This document shows positions 11,001 to 23,150 of a DNA stretch of 64,000 nt, in pieces (position 1 is the stretch's first letter; the number at the start of each line of letters is the position of its first letter). The notes under the pieces were generated by a model. The model searched no databases. It had not been told where the DNA came from and saw only the letters and a program-made list of their open reading frames with translations. The position numbers and the translations under genes are program-made. The stretch is from Datisca glomerata (Eukaryota > Streptophyta > Magnoliopsida > Cucurbitales > Datiscaceae): positions 4,335,541 to 4,399,540 of the forward strand of contig QANY01002976.1 of the NCBI GenBank assembly GCA_003255025.1. The letters are read 5' to 3'.

Positions 11001-11049
11001 AAAACTTGATCAATTACTTTGTCACACTGTAATTATTCTAAAATAATAT

Positions 11050-11800
11050 AATATCCCTATCTAATCAGATCATCAAATCTAATGATGTGATTGTTTGATT
11101 GTGCATTTGGATTTGGATTTTTGTGTCTTCGTTTGAATTTGTTGTTGAATTAGTTCTTATATTCTGCTTGTAAAAACTTGAGTAAGCAACTGCCTCTGAA
11201 TAATGTTTGATATTAGTAGAAGCATTGATTAACCAATACAAAGAATGAAGCTCGCCTTAAATAGGCAAGGAAACCAATAAAGAGAATAATAATATGTTCA
11301 ACTAAAAGATAAAAGAATATATGGAAATATTATATTGTTCAATGATTAGCTCAAAGTATATTTTATGAATGACAATCAGTGGGCAATAATATAACTTTTA
11401 GCGACAGAATAGCTAAGCTGCTGTTCTAAGGTGAGGTATAGTTGAGCATGTGATCTCGCTAAGCTGTTGCTAAGTGTGCAGTTGAGGAGGCTGCTTTTTA
11501 AGGGAATTTGAGCTGGCTGGGACATGGCATTGATTTGAGATTGAGTTTGAAGGAATTTGAGCTGGCTGGGACATGGCATTGATTTGAGATTGAGTTTGAA
11601 GGACAATATTAATTGTGCGTGGTTGTTGCCCATGAATTGATTATGACTGTGTGGTCCAATACGAATCCTCTTCAATGCTGAGAAAATTTTTCCTGGCATT
11701 GAAGCTTGGAGTCTTTGTACCCGTTAGATCAGGCAAGGAGACTCCTAACCGTTAGATAAAAATTTGAGATTTACCTGTCAAACAGTTGCAGGTCTTCAAT
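11050..11800. other. no gene seen; 49-bp tandem duplication inside
   Basis: No recognisable coding sequence on either strand. The only clear structure is an exact two-copy tandem repeat of 49 bases at 11,505-11,602 (unit begins AATTTGAGCTGGCTGGGACA), identical in both copies as read by eye. The open frame on the minus strand through it is just the repeat. Confidence 0.65.
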
Positions 11801-11819
11801 AGCTTACGAAAGAAGCTTT

Positions 11820-12112
11820 CTCATTCCTTCCAAAATCACATTTTCCCGTCGAGCTTCACAGTCTAGGGCATGTGATTTTCACCCCAATCTTTAGCTCTCT
11901 TCATCATCCAGCTCGCTCTCCGTCGTTGGCTCTCTTTCTTTGTCCTCAGTGCTCTGTTGGTCACCGGTGCTCTCTGTCAGTTCTCGGTGCTCATCTCGGT
12001 CATCGGTACTCGTCATCTTCTTCATTCACGTGACACTTGTTTAGCTCCCTAGAAAATATTTGATCTTCGACATGGATTTCTGGTTCTATTTTCGAGGACT
12101 CTACTTCGTCGA
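11820..12112 (+). promoter_or_regulatory. candidate pyrimidine-rich 5' leader of a split gene
   Basis: A CT-rich stretch with degenerate CGGTGCTC / CGGTCATCGGT repeats precedes a short open segment (ATGGATTTCTGG at 12,071). That segment ends in CGTCGAAG followed by a GTACGA donor-like junction. The next 2.2 kb are T-rich and intron-like, up to the HMG-box exon at 14,339. This is the usual look of a plant 5' leader with a long first intron, but the link to the downstream pseudogene is only positional. Confidence 0.3.
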
Positions 12113-14338
12113 AGGTACGACCTTTTCTATTCATTGTATTCCCATTTTTCAATTTCGAATATATAAATATTCTAATCTATTGTTTCTTTCTGTTTTATCG
12201 TTCTTTCAAGTTATACTACTTTCTTATGTATTTTATGGTGTTTGAACGATTAGTTAAAATTCTAGGCTACACTATCACTTAGCCGAAAGTAGTACAAACG
12301 ATGAGAAGTAAAATCTTGTTGATGATCCATCTTGTGGTTTAATACTCAACGGTTTCTTATTGTCTAATGAGTAGAGAATAGTGAAACAATAAATAGGAGA
12401 TTATTTTTTTATTGTTCTACTTTTAATTCGAAATAGCATCAAATCTAATGAAGCATCCACAGTGTGTATGAAATGGCATTACCGAGTCTTATTGTTGTTC
12501 TATTTGTTCTGTTGTATTCCATTTCTCCCGAGAAACTCGGTATGTAGATTTTATCTTCCTACATCAAAAATTTTCTCAGAGCATTCTAAAGCTTCAGTTT
12601 CAAGTATTGCATATATGTTTGGACTTCCAAATTCTATTTTGCATTCCAACATCAATAACCTTGGCCTTTCCATAATAACAATGACTTGATATTTAATTTT
12701 TTTCGTGCCCATATAGTTTTTGGTAATGTTATACTATATTCTCCCATGTGAATGAACCTAGAAAATAAATAACAATGGAAACTAAAATGTTGTCACGATA
12801 CATTGTTGCTTGTTATATGTTAAAAAATTGACTATTCATTGCATCTAAGCTTATGAGGAGGAGAAATAAACTATATATTTAGAGAAATTTTATATTCATC
12901 ATATCTTTCCCATTACAATGATTTGAAGTTTACATGGTGAAAAATTTGTAATGTGATGTGAAGTATTGTATACGGATTAGTCTAATGGTTGGTGTCCTGT
13001 TTTACAAGATCTCCCTCATCCCCTATCCCATGTTACTTTATTTGCTGTTATCTCTATTTTTCGTTTCTACAAATAACAAGTTTTGTTTGAAAGCTCCTTA
13101 TGTAGAGTTGTGTGATGGAGTAGAAAAGTTGTCCAATTTATTTTTTGTGTTGATTAGGTGTGAGTTATTTTTTAGTTAGATTGAAAAAAGATAATGAGTA
13201 TGCTTTGTGCTGATTAGATGTGGGTTATTTTTGCCATATTTTCAGAGTTAAACTAACAGAGTCTGCTTTGGGCTGATCAGTTATTTCTAAGTTAGATGTG
13301 AGGTATTTATAGGAAAGTTGATTCTTCTCTTTCATTTTATAACAATGTAATAGGATGGCCAGCTATATGCTAAATTTTGTTTTGGATTTTTTGATTTCAT
13401 TCAATTATAAAAGTTCCTCCTTACTTTTTTCCAGGTGAAACCTCTTGATTATTGGTAATCAATACAGAAGACTTGTCAGCATTTACAAAGTTGCTAGTCA
13501 TTTACTTCTGGATTTTGAACTCATATCATAATTTCTCTCTTTATATCATTAGCTTGAATTGGTTTTACTTAATAAAATGGAATTGGCTATGTTTGTAGAC
13601 TAGTTTCTCATGTTTGCCTTTTCCATGTTTCTATATAGAATATTATAGTTGGAAGTAGATATTACTTGAGGTCAGTCTGCTTTCATAGAAACAACATTAT
13701 TTTTAGATGTATGTTTGTTATTAGATGAATACATAATGTACATGTCATCATTTTCTTATAATACTATTGTACATGTTATCCTTCAAGCAATCAAATAAAA
13801 GAGAAAGTTCTACTTTAGAGAGAGAACTACATGATCAATGTCATTTTTATATTATTATAGAGATTTGGACATTTATAGAGGTTTTAACTAGCTTACCTAC
13901 ATGGTGAAAATTTACTAATATGATTCTTTTAACATGATAAATTGTGAAAAGGCTTGGAGAATAGCATATTGCAACTAGATCATCTAAGTTTCTTACATTC
14001 TTTAAATTCTTTACATATCCATATTTTTGTGGAATCTTGTGTCGACTTTCACAAGCGATTGGCATTCACATCATGTTTATCATGTAATAAGATTGTTGAT
14101 ATATGCCAATTCCAATCAATGTATTGTCTCAAACGGTCATTGCATAAACTTGGTTAATAACATAATAGGGTAAGATGTATACAAGAACATAACATTATGA
14201 ACATCAATTTAATGGCACATATGACCTTAGCATTCTTACTAGATGATGCTCAATCTATTATAAATTAGTATAAGGGATAATCATGATAAGAAGACATTGT
14301 CACAGGGCTAAATTTGACTATACTAACATATACTTCAG
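12113..14338 (+). other. intron-like, T-rich stretch without recognised gene
   Basis: AT-rich sequence with many T runs and short open frames only. I recognise no protein family on either strand. If the leader at 11,820-12,112 belongs to the gene starting at 14,339, this would be its intron. Confidence 0.4.
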
Positions 14339-17300
14339 ATGGCTAACACAAATGTGAACATGAAGAAGGCACCGAGTGGGTTCTTTGTCTACTTGTAAGT
14401 AATTAATGAGGTTACATATTTTCTTATCAATTATTACAATTGTAGTGTTGTTTCTTATACATAAAACAGTGCAAAAGAATGTGCAAAAATTAGTGTGGCC
14501 GGTGGAGAGCTTAAGGGTATTGAAGTATGTATGTTTAAACAAACATTAGATTATAACATGGAATTGATAAACTATGATTGTAATTTAAGTGAGTTTGTGA
14601 TGTGCAGATACAAAGAGAACTAGCTAAGTTATGGAACAATATGATGAAGGAAGCGCAAATAAATTATTTCAAGGATAATGAAATCCATCCCCTTGAAGGA
14701 GGAGCGGAACAACCAAGTGCTAGTCATCCGAGAAAGCTTGCCCTTAAACGGAAGTTGCTCACACGCTGTACACCCGAGAAATTTATGGATCTTGTTATAA
14801 ATTTTGATGAGGGGAAGAGGAGAGCGATCGTGGAGATGAGATTCAGAGCGTTGTTGGATATTCAATGACACGAGATGAAGAGGAACTTCTTGTAGCAACT
14901 ATTAGGTTGCTTCGATCCAGCCACCTGCACATTGAATGTTCATGGGTCGACATTCAACGTGACTGTAAATGATGTGAGTTCTATATTGGGCATCTTCAAT
15001 GGCAGCGAGGAGATAAAATTTGATGGTGATGTGAACGAAATCAAAGTTTTAAGGGTGAAGTGGGTGAACACCCAAGGTGATATTTCGGTGAACACCTTGT
15101 CAAAATTCTTGATTGAGAAGTCTGAGGTGACTATTGGAGGAAAGCCTTTGTGCTATACACCATGGGGGTTTTGTTATCTCCTCGATCAAAACCATTCATC
15201 AGTCATTCGTGTTGCACGTTTTGAGGATACCCACAACCATCCAGCAGAAGAATTAGGTTTTTGCGTATTTTATTGATTTTATGGATGGTGTCACGAGGTA
15301 TCAAAACAACCACCATGATAGCATTATCATATGCTTGTTATTTATCCATGTAATAGATTTAGTATACATTAGTCTTATTTTTGCATTATAATGTACGTAA
15401 ATCTGCTAATAAGTTCATTTTTGTAACATTTTCATCTAGAAAAGTTGGCATGTGCTGCCAACTATGTTGACTTGAACCAGCCTTCATTACTGGTGTGGAA
15501 TGATCGAGCCGTTGAAAAAATTATTACGTTTGTAACTTCAAGGGGATGAGGGCCTAAAAGTTTTGTGGTAAGCATTTTAGAATATTGTAAATTTGATTGG
15601 TTATATTACTACTGATTATTTATGACTAATTCACATATATTTATATTATGTAGATCGATACAATCGCGAAGCCGTTCCGGGCGACCGTGAGGTTTGGGAG
15701 GACCGCCAACGTACGCACGTTCATGAGAACGTGGGTGCAGATCTACCTGAAGAGCAAGCCATTGGGCTAGGTGCTTTAAGTGCACAAGTGCTCACTCTTC
15801 AGGAGGAGGCCATCTCCATGAGAGCGGATATGTCACAAATAATTGAGGAGCAGAGAATGATGATGGTCATCTAAGAGAAGATCTGGGGATGGGGCATTGG
15901 TAAGTCACGAGCCCAAGATGATGAGCCACGAGTCACCCTAACTCCTCCTAGATCTACCTGAAGAGGAGGTTTTGATGAGGATATCAGTCCCTCCCGTGAA
16001 GAAGAGTTATCGGACTCCTCATGGCCTTTAGATAAATATGATAAAGATGATCTCTGCATCCAACTAGATGCTTCTGACAAATCATTCACTAACTTTCTAT
16101 TGGACAGGAAACCATCCATGACTGTAATGTATAAAGGACGTCAGAAGGTATTATTCTACTTATTTGTATTTGATCTTTTCTATCAATATAACATGTATAA
16201 TCTGATTAGTAATCTAACACCTTACTTAGGGTCGTATGTTGGTAGGGCAAATAAGTCTTGACGAGACTATCGAAAGTCGATTCCCGATGCGGTTGCACGA
16301 CACACGGGAGAGGAGAGATAATCCTATACTCATTCACCCTATTTGAATGGTAAACCAACCACTAAACGCAACAACAAGGTATTGAAAGTGGGTCCGTACA
16401 CATTGCAGGACCCACTAGAAGTCAAAGATGAGCATTTAAATTTAAAGTTGGTCTGTACATATTGCAGGACCCACTAGAAAGTCAAAGATGGGCATTTAGT
16501 GGAGTATATTTTTTAGAAAATCTTAGAGGATAAGTAGTAGTCACATTAATCTAACAAAATTTGATTAGGTTTGTCTTTTATTTGTCTTTTGCAGTGAGAT
16601 TCTCGTTAAACATTCTGTCCACCATGCTGACCGGAGAGATCTAAAGACTCTCAGTCTGTAGAATTCGCTTGGCTAAGATTTTATAAACTTGTTTGTCAGC
16701 ATTTTGACCTTGGAGGCTCATGTTGCGTTGATGTGCAACCGATTCTAATTTATTCCCACATTGTTTGTTGTGAGTATCCACTACTTAGTATCATCCTTAT
16801 TTTAAGTTTGTATGCACTTTGTATATTATGTTTTTGTTATGCCACTGTAGAGTCAATGTGTTTCTAAATTAGTGAAACTTCCTAATTTTGTAAGGAAACA
16901 CAAGATCTTAGATAGATACGCGCCCACGCTTGAGCTATAGATAACAGTAAACAAATTTAATGTAGTTAAGTTATTAAATTTTGACTTCGAAAGATTGTGT
17001 AAATGTATTGTGTAATATAGACCTGCATGTCGATACATGATGGTCGAGATCATTGGTTTATGGCCAAGAATTCGATCATGGACGAGGAAGTCACCATATA
17101 GGACACCTTCTAAGATGGCGACGTAATGCGAAACGAACTGAAAAAGCCAAACAGATTGTATGTTTGAACCCCTCATCATGACTTCAAATATCTTATAGCA
17201 TGTGTGATTTTGACATTGATTTCCCTTTCATATTTTGTGAATGAAATTATAGTTAGAAGGTATGGACTTGATATTTGGGCATAAGCTCATAGATTTGTTG

Positions 17301-17540
17301 CCCACGCCAACAACCTTTTGCTCATTCAAAATCTCAAGGCCCCCTTAGTGGTCACCCTATCAAATGGGTAAGTTCACTGATCACAAATTTGATTGGGCTT
17401 CTTTCAACCTTTAATGATGCACTTTTTATTACGTTTGTAGAAGTGATTGTGATGTGTGGGTCATGAGATATATGGATGACATCAGGGTAGAAGTGGTTCA
17501 TGATTGTCGTTCCTGGGTAATTTGTCATATATTGTTTGTA
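14339..17540 (+). pseudogene. chimeric mobile-element gene: HMG box + plant TE domain + Ulp1 protease, broken
   Basis: Exon 1 (14,339-14,394, ATG to GTAAGT), exon 2 (14,470-14,524, GTATGT donor) and exon 3 (from 14,608 after TGCAG) join in phase. They give an HMG-box-like segment: PSGFFVYF near the start, KGIEI in the middle, then LAKLWNNMM and NYF. The same frame continues into RCTPEKFMDLV, then FDPATCTLNVHG and VNDVSSILGIFNGSEEI, a domain common in plant mobile-element proteins linked to Ulp1. Two in-frame stops (TGA at 14,866 and TAG near 14,893) interrupt it. Further exons: 15,441-15,569 (VWNDRAVEKIITFVT) and about 15,655-15,870 (helical, Glu/Met-rich). Ulp1 motifs: about 16,594-16,720 (HHADRRDLKTLS...INLFVS), about 17,045 (DHW) and about 17,441-17,490 (SDCDVWVMRYMDD, holding the nucleophile Cys). 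Dead copy. Families other than HMG are possible for the first 60 residues. Confidence 0.65.
16383..16500 (+). repeat. about 60-bp tandem duplication in the Ulp1 gene
   Basis: The words GTACA(C/T)ATTGCAGGACCCA, then CTAGAAGTCAAAGATG or CTAGAAAGTCAAAGATG, then GCATTTA occur twice in direct orientation. The two copies differ by a handful of bases. It falls in an apparent intron between the linker exon and the Ulp1 domain. Confidence 0.7.
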
Positions 17541-18150
17541 TTTTGTTAAATTTGATAGCTTTGTTTTTTATTTATTATAGTTTGGGTTCTTTTAGTTCTA
17601 TAATTGGAAATTTTCTAATTGTTCTGGATTTGCTCATTTATGACTATCATTATTGAATTTGTTGTGGTGTAATGATAGTTTGATGAATATTCAAGCTTGA
17701 GAGTTTTCTGTTTTATTTTAGTTTAGAGATTATAAATAAGCATATTTTTGAAGTTATTGTGTGTAGTGATTATAAATACATTTTGTAGAATTATTATGTA
17801 CAATTATAAATAATCAGATTTTTGCAAGTTATTATGTATAATGATTGTTATATTATCCGACATACAATGGTTGTTCAATTTTCCATAAAATTGTCCATCA
17901 TCAAAGAAAAGGCCCTTGAAAGGAGACCGAATTCAACCTAAGCAAAATTGTTGGGCAGACAAACTACATTATCAGTGGTGTGATAAAAGAAAGCTAATAA
18001 TAGAAAAAATTCACCAAATTCTTCACCAACCCTTAAATGCCAGCAAAAATAACTTCCACAGAAACAACATATTTGTTTATTAATATTCCCAAAAACCTAT
18101 GAAAGCAAGTTAATACCAAAATGTACATTTAATGTGGCGGGGATACAAAA
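17541..18150. other. AT-rich spacer between two convergent pseudogenes
   Basis: No coding sequence recognised. A GATTATAAATA-type word recurs three to four times between 17,720 and 17,830, probably degenerate simple repeats. The 3' ends of the Ulp1 chimera (+) and the FAR1-related pseudogene (-) face each other across it. Confidence 0.5.
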
Positions 18151-18156
18151 AATTAT

Positions 18157-19150
18157 ACTAGTATGAGATGTTTGTGTTATACATAGGGTAGCCACCTTGT
18201 GCGTTGAATGGTGGTGGGTATGCAGATGGATTGAATAATTGGACATGGTATGCACATTGCACATTGAATGGGTATTGGAATGCTGGTTGTTCGTGGGATG
18301 CACCTTATCCGGAGACCCCTGTCATGTGTACACCTTGCACGTTATATGGTGCTGGATCATCAATAGTATCGTTCGGCATCATGGCATGCACATCAGTCAG
18401 AAATTTTGGACATGTCCGTTTTGTATGTCTAGTGTTCTTACAGTGGCCACATAAACATGTGGTTGGTCGTGCTTTGGCTGCCCTTTGTCTTCATGATTAC
18501 CGGGTCTTGAACGTGGCCTCTTTTAATCTCTGCACCATCCTTGTGCTTCACATCTTATTCGTTGGTGACCTTCTCATTCCACAAGCTCTCATATTTTGTA
18601 CACATTCCAATCTCCACTTTGACTTGAGTTGACCATTCACTTGACTTTGAAGTAAAGTGATCAAGTCTTTCGACAGCAAGTTGGATCAAATTGTACTAAA
18701 GCAATATTGTCTCATATGTATCTAGATGAGAATGGTTTGACATGGTAGCATATTACTCTTCACAATGATCCACCACTGGTCTAGTATACACGTGTTATTA
18801 ATCTCTTGTATATGTTCAGCTTTTATAACAATGAACATATGACGACACAATATCCTCTCTGATTCAAACTTACCATAACTGCACTTTAACGTATCAAGTT
18901 GTTGGTCTCGTGTCATTACGTATGAGTCATTCGGCACCCCAAACTCGACTAAATAATTTTAAGCCTCTCCATCATTTGTCAAAGCATAAACTATAAATGA
19001 TGCTTCACCCATTCTCCTTACGCACACGTTTAAACAGTTTGTGTGTGAACACATTTGCCGTATGTTACTCTAACGCACGCAAGCGAGTATGAAGCACATG
19101 AGTTTCATTTGTATACTTGAAATCGTCCAACCTTTCCTCGTGTCGAATAC
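18157..19150 (-). pseudogene. FAR1/FHY3-related (MULE-derived) protein pseudogene, C-terminal part
   Basis: FAR1-related proteins are domesticated MULE transposases acting as transcription factors; mobile relatives also exist. Reading right to left, the frame at 18,937-18,725 holds a degenerate SWIM finger: KCSYGKFESERILCRH at about 18,886-18,841, where the second Cys of CxC reads Tyr-Gly, then ILDQWW. Further left is QDPVIMKTKG, the FAR1 family's 'DP..v.tKG' signature. After a one-base frameshift comes a CCHC knuckle CGHCKNTRHTKRTCPK (about 18,405-18,460). A Pro/Tyr/Gln-rich tail with one in-frame TAA ends at about 18,157. The FAR1 DNA-binding and MULE core domains are not found upstream. 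Plus-strand frames here are antisense shadows. Confidence 0.72.
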
Positions 19151-20098
19151 ATGCCAATGCCCAAAGGGATACTACCCTAGAGGCTACATTACAAGCTAAA
19201 AGGAAGAACTGAAGAAGAAGAGGAATAACTCATCTCATTCCTTTCTCTCTCACTAAATCACTCTCTCTCAAAGGTGAAAGGTATGAAACTTTTTTCTTCC
19301 TTTTGGAAATTTTGTGGGTTTCTGTTATGGCAATGGATTTCTGTAATTTTACTTCGAGTTTGTTTTTTTTAATTAAGTTTTATAATTGATTAGTGAAATA
19401 ACATTTACTTTACATGCTAGAACAATGGTGCTATGAATCACTGCTACAATGGTTAACGAGTATAGAGCTCTCGTAAGCTCCCTAAACCTGTAGGAGAAAA
19501 TCTCAATTTTTATAGGGAGAATCTAACACGGTATTATGAAAATCATTTAATGATATGGGAGTTTGGATAGTCACCATATATTATATACACCTTCCTTGTT
19601 ATTCTCCCCTCATCCACTGATACCATTGAGGCTTCAAAAACAAAAACTGGCTTTGTAAACTCAACTATCACATTGATATATTCTTAAGCTACAAACCAAT
19701 AAATGAAGTAAACTATTACCGAAATAATTCATAATGTTGGTCGTAACAGGTTTTCATATAGATTTGTTGTATCCATCTATGTTGTGTGTTAGCCTTTAGC
19801 CATAACCATTGCCAGCTTTAAGAAATTGGAAGCAATTTAGTTTATTAAAATGGAAAGGATGAAGCAGATGGGACTTTTACACTTCCAAATATGTTCATAG
19901 ATCGATGCTTGTACTAACTTTAAAACCTTTATTATCATGCTATGTTTTGCTGTTTATTTTTATGTAGTGTATTAGCATTTCGCTTATTTTATTTCATTGT
20001 TGGGTTTCTGGCTTTTGCCTATTATGTGTAATGTATTTTTGTTATAGAATTCATGAATTTGAGAATGTGTTAAATTGAATGTAATATTTTGCTTAGAA
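19151..20098 (+). other. 5' flank of the hAT transposase, no gene recognised
   Basis: CT-rich leader-like text (TTTCTCTCTCACTAAATCACTCTCTCTC) around 19,235-19,270, then T-rich intron-like sequence up to the hAT start codon. This could be the 5' untranslated exon and first intron of the hAT gene. I could not place the left TIR of the hAT element. Confidence 0.4.
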
Positions 20099-22677
20099 AT
20101 GAGTGGAGGTGGAGCTCGAAGAGGAAAGAGTAATTCATCTACTGCATCTTCAAAATATTTAGTCCAGCTCGATCAGATGATCAGGCTTTGGCTTATGCGA
20201 TTGTAATTGAAGGGAATCAAAATGAAGTGAAATGCATGTTTTGTGAGAAAGTAATTAAAGGGGGCGGTATAACAAGATTTAAGAAGCATTTGGGTTGGAT
20301 TTCTAGGGATGTGACAAAGTGTGTGAAGGTCCCTCCTTATGTCAGATAGCAAATGGAAAAATTAATTTTAGAATAAAAAAGGGATAGAAAAAGGAAAAAA
20401 TAAATTGATCATGACATAGAACGCCCATTTGATATTGATGAGGAAATGAATGATAAATTGGATTCATGTAACAAGAGAAAGGTTTCTCATTCCTTAGCCG
20501 GAAAAAAATGTGGAGAAATCTAAATATCATGAAGAAAAAATTAATCTAAAAGGAAAGGATAAATTGAATGAATCTTTGAGTAATGGCCAAAAGAAGAGAA
20601 AGTTACCCCCAAAAACTACATTGACAAGATTTTTCCAACCAAGAGCATCTGCTAGATCACAATCTACCATTAAGTCAGCATTGACTACAAAAGAACAAAG
20701 AGATGCAGTTGACATAGCAATTGCACGGTGGTGGTTTGATGCAAATATTCCTTTTAATGCAGTTAGATCTAAAAAATTTCAACCAATGGGTGATGTTATA
20801 GCTTCAATGGGGCCAGGTTACAAGTTCCTTTCTTATCATGCTCTAAGAGGACGACTTTGAAAAACCTAGTTGATGAAGTGAATATTTTGATGGATTATTT
20901 TACGCATCAATGGAGTACTTATAGATGCACTATTATGGCTGATGGATGGACTGATGGAACAAGTAGGACTTTGATCAATTTTCTTGTGTATTGCAAAAGT
21001 GGAGTAATGTTCTTGAAATCCATTGATGCTAGTGGAATATGTAAGAATGAGATGCGTTGTTTAAGCTTTTGGATGAGGTTGTTGAATATGAATGGCCAAA
21101 TAATGTTATGTAGTTTATTACTAATAATGAGTCTAGTTACAAATCATGGACAAAAGAAGTAGTGAACAAATATAAGACCTTTTTTTCCATGTCTTGTGCA
21201 GCAAACACCATTCATTTAATTCTAGAAGATATGGTCAAACCTGATCAGTTTCCTATAAATGAACGAGTAATAGTGGATGCAAAAAGGATCACAAACTACA
21301 TATATAATCACTCGTGGATACACAACTTGATAAGAATAAATTTTACTAACGGTATAGATTTAATACGCCCGAGTATTACAAGATTTACCACAAACTTCCT
21401 CACTTTGCAATGTCTTTTTAAATTTTCAATAGAGCTTAAACGAATGTTTTGAAGTCCTGATTGGTTATAGTCAAAGTATAGTACCGAATGAGCTGCATGT
21501 GAAATCCTTGATATTATAGTGGGCACAAATTTTTGGAATGATATAGAAAATCTGGTGAAAACTAGTGAACTGTTAGTTGTTGTTCTTCGCATGGTTGGCG
21601 GTGAAGAGAAACCCGCCAAGGGGTTTTTCATTTGAGGCAATTGATCAGCCTAAAGAAGCCATGAAATGGAGGCTTAAAAACAAGAAATATTATATGTCAT
21701 ATTGGAAGATAATTGTTTGGCGATGGAGCATACAAATGTCAAGCCATTTTACATACTGCCGCACACTTACTGAATCCATGTTGTTATTTTAATCCATCAT
21801 TCTCAAAGCAGCGAGAAGTAAATCATGGGATGAATCACACTGTGGAGCGATTAGACCAGGATCATGATATTCAATATATGATTCTTAGACAACTCAATGA
21901 TTACAAAAATAATATAGTGAGATTTGGACAGCTCGTGCCTATAAGAAATTGAACAAAGTTAGCCCCAGGTTAGTGAGTCTCCTATGAATTTATGTTGATT
22001 TAGTTGAATTTATTCTCAACCTGTTATTGTAGTGATTCATTTTTTACAGAGGTATGGTGGGAATCAGTTTGGCGAAGATATTCGTGAATTACAAAGACCA
22101 ACAATTCGTATCATCAGCCAATATTGTAGTTCAAATAGATGTGAAAGGAATTGGAGTATTTTTAGCACATCCACTCAAAGAAAAGAAATACATTGGAATT
22201 TCAATGGTTAAATGATCTTATTTTCATATATTATAATTTAATGATCCAGGAAAGGTAAAGTATTCATTGTAAAAAATTAATTTGATTTGTCATATCACAT
22301 ATCAATTATCATAACTATATTAATTTTACTTAACCACGGGCACAAGTAAAAAAAGAGTGGGGGTACTTCTGACCCTATAAATTTAGAGAATATTGATATA
22401 TTGGATGGATGGGTAAGTAAAGAACCAATGTTATTGTCTCCTGAAGATATCATCGGATGGGAATTTATCGAGCAACCAAATCATGATCAAGCAGATATCA
22501 ATGTAGAAGTTGAACTTGACACAATAATCGAGCGTGAGAAAGGAAAAATAAATTAGGATGATGATGATGATGAAACTCAAGTTTGTCATGCGAGTAATGA
22601 GGATGATAATGATGAAACACAAGATTGTGATGCGAATAATGAAGATGACCATGATGAAACTCAAGCAAATTAGTTGT
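20099..22677 (+). pseudogene. hAT-family transposase pseudogene (BED, DUF659, hAT dimerisation)
   Basis: hAT transposases cut and paste elements in the nucleus with an RNase H-like core. The ATG at 20,099 (MSGGGARRGKS) chosen as start matches the typical opening of this plant subfamily. After a frameshift, a BED-type finger follows at about 20,170-20,345 (VKCMFCEKVIKGGGITRFKKHL). A linker ORF spans 20,510-20,860. DUF659 lies at about 20,860-21,160 (TIMADGWTDGTSRTLINFLV). Next are SCAANTIHLILEDM (about 21,195-21,236) and NYIYNHSWI..RITRF-type core text to 21,452. The C-terminal dimerisation block is at about 22,055-22,205 (SQYCSSNRCERNWSIFS). An acidic tail rich in Asp/Glu ends at about 22,674. 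At least four frame breaks make it non-functional. Its tail is the seed of the array downstream. Confidence 0.85.
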
Positions 22678-23150
22678 GATGTTAAACTTTTAAGTGTTTC
22701 ATTATGATAATTCCATTTAACATGATGTTTTGTTGAACTTTAAAGTCATTTAATATGATGTTTTTATTAAATTTTAATGGTAAATACATATTACTTGCAA
22801 GTTATAATCTATTGATTCAATTTTTTTCTTAGTTATATTATATATAATAAATTTTATAATATTATTTTAGATGACCGAAATTTTTTCTGAACGGAACTGA
22901 AATACTGAAATAACCAAAATGTTCCATTTCTTAAAAGAACTGAAATGACCACCGAAGCAGAATTGACTACTATGGTGGTAACAGAATCTTCCATGGTGGT
23001 AGTGGGATTTCAGCCACTCTTATATCATCAACGGTCGCTCTAGCCGACTCTGATGCTCCTAGTGTTGTTGGTGTTGCTGCCTATACCACGTAGATTACAA
23101 ATTTACATTGTATAACAATTTGAGTAATCTCCTATATTTAAGAACCACTT
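22678..23150 (+). other. hAT 3' untranslated and subterminal region (array unit 1)
   Basis: Downstream of the hAT stop codon, AT-rich sequence leads into a region with repeated (G)AACTGAAATACTGAAATAACC-type words around 22,885-22,955. This resembles the subterminal motif repeats of hAT elements (CCGAAATACCGAA). The same text recurs at about 26,050-26,125, 28,505-28,585 and 31,665-31,740. No gene seen. Confidence 0.55.

Noticed and set aside
18204..18632. 142-codon plus-strand open frame
   Set aside because: Antisense to the FAR1-related pseudogene, whose knuckle and family signature read on the minus strand; the plus frame resembles nothing.
22550..22680. GATGAT repeat as an independent microsatellite
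   Set aside because: It encodes the acidic C-terminal tail of the hAT transposase in frame and is better explained as coding sequence.
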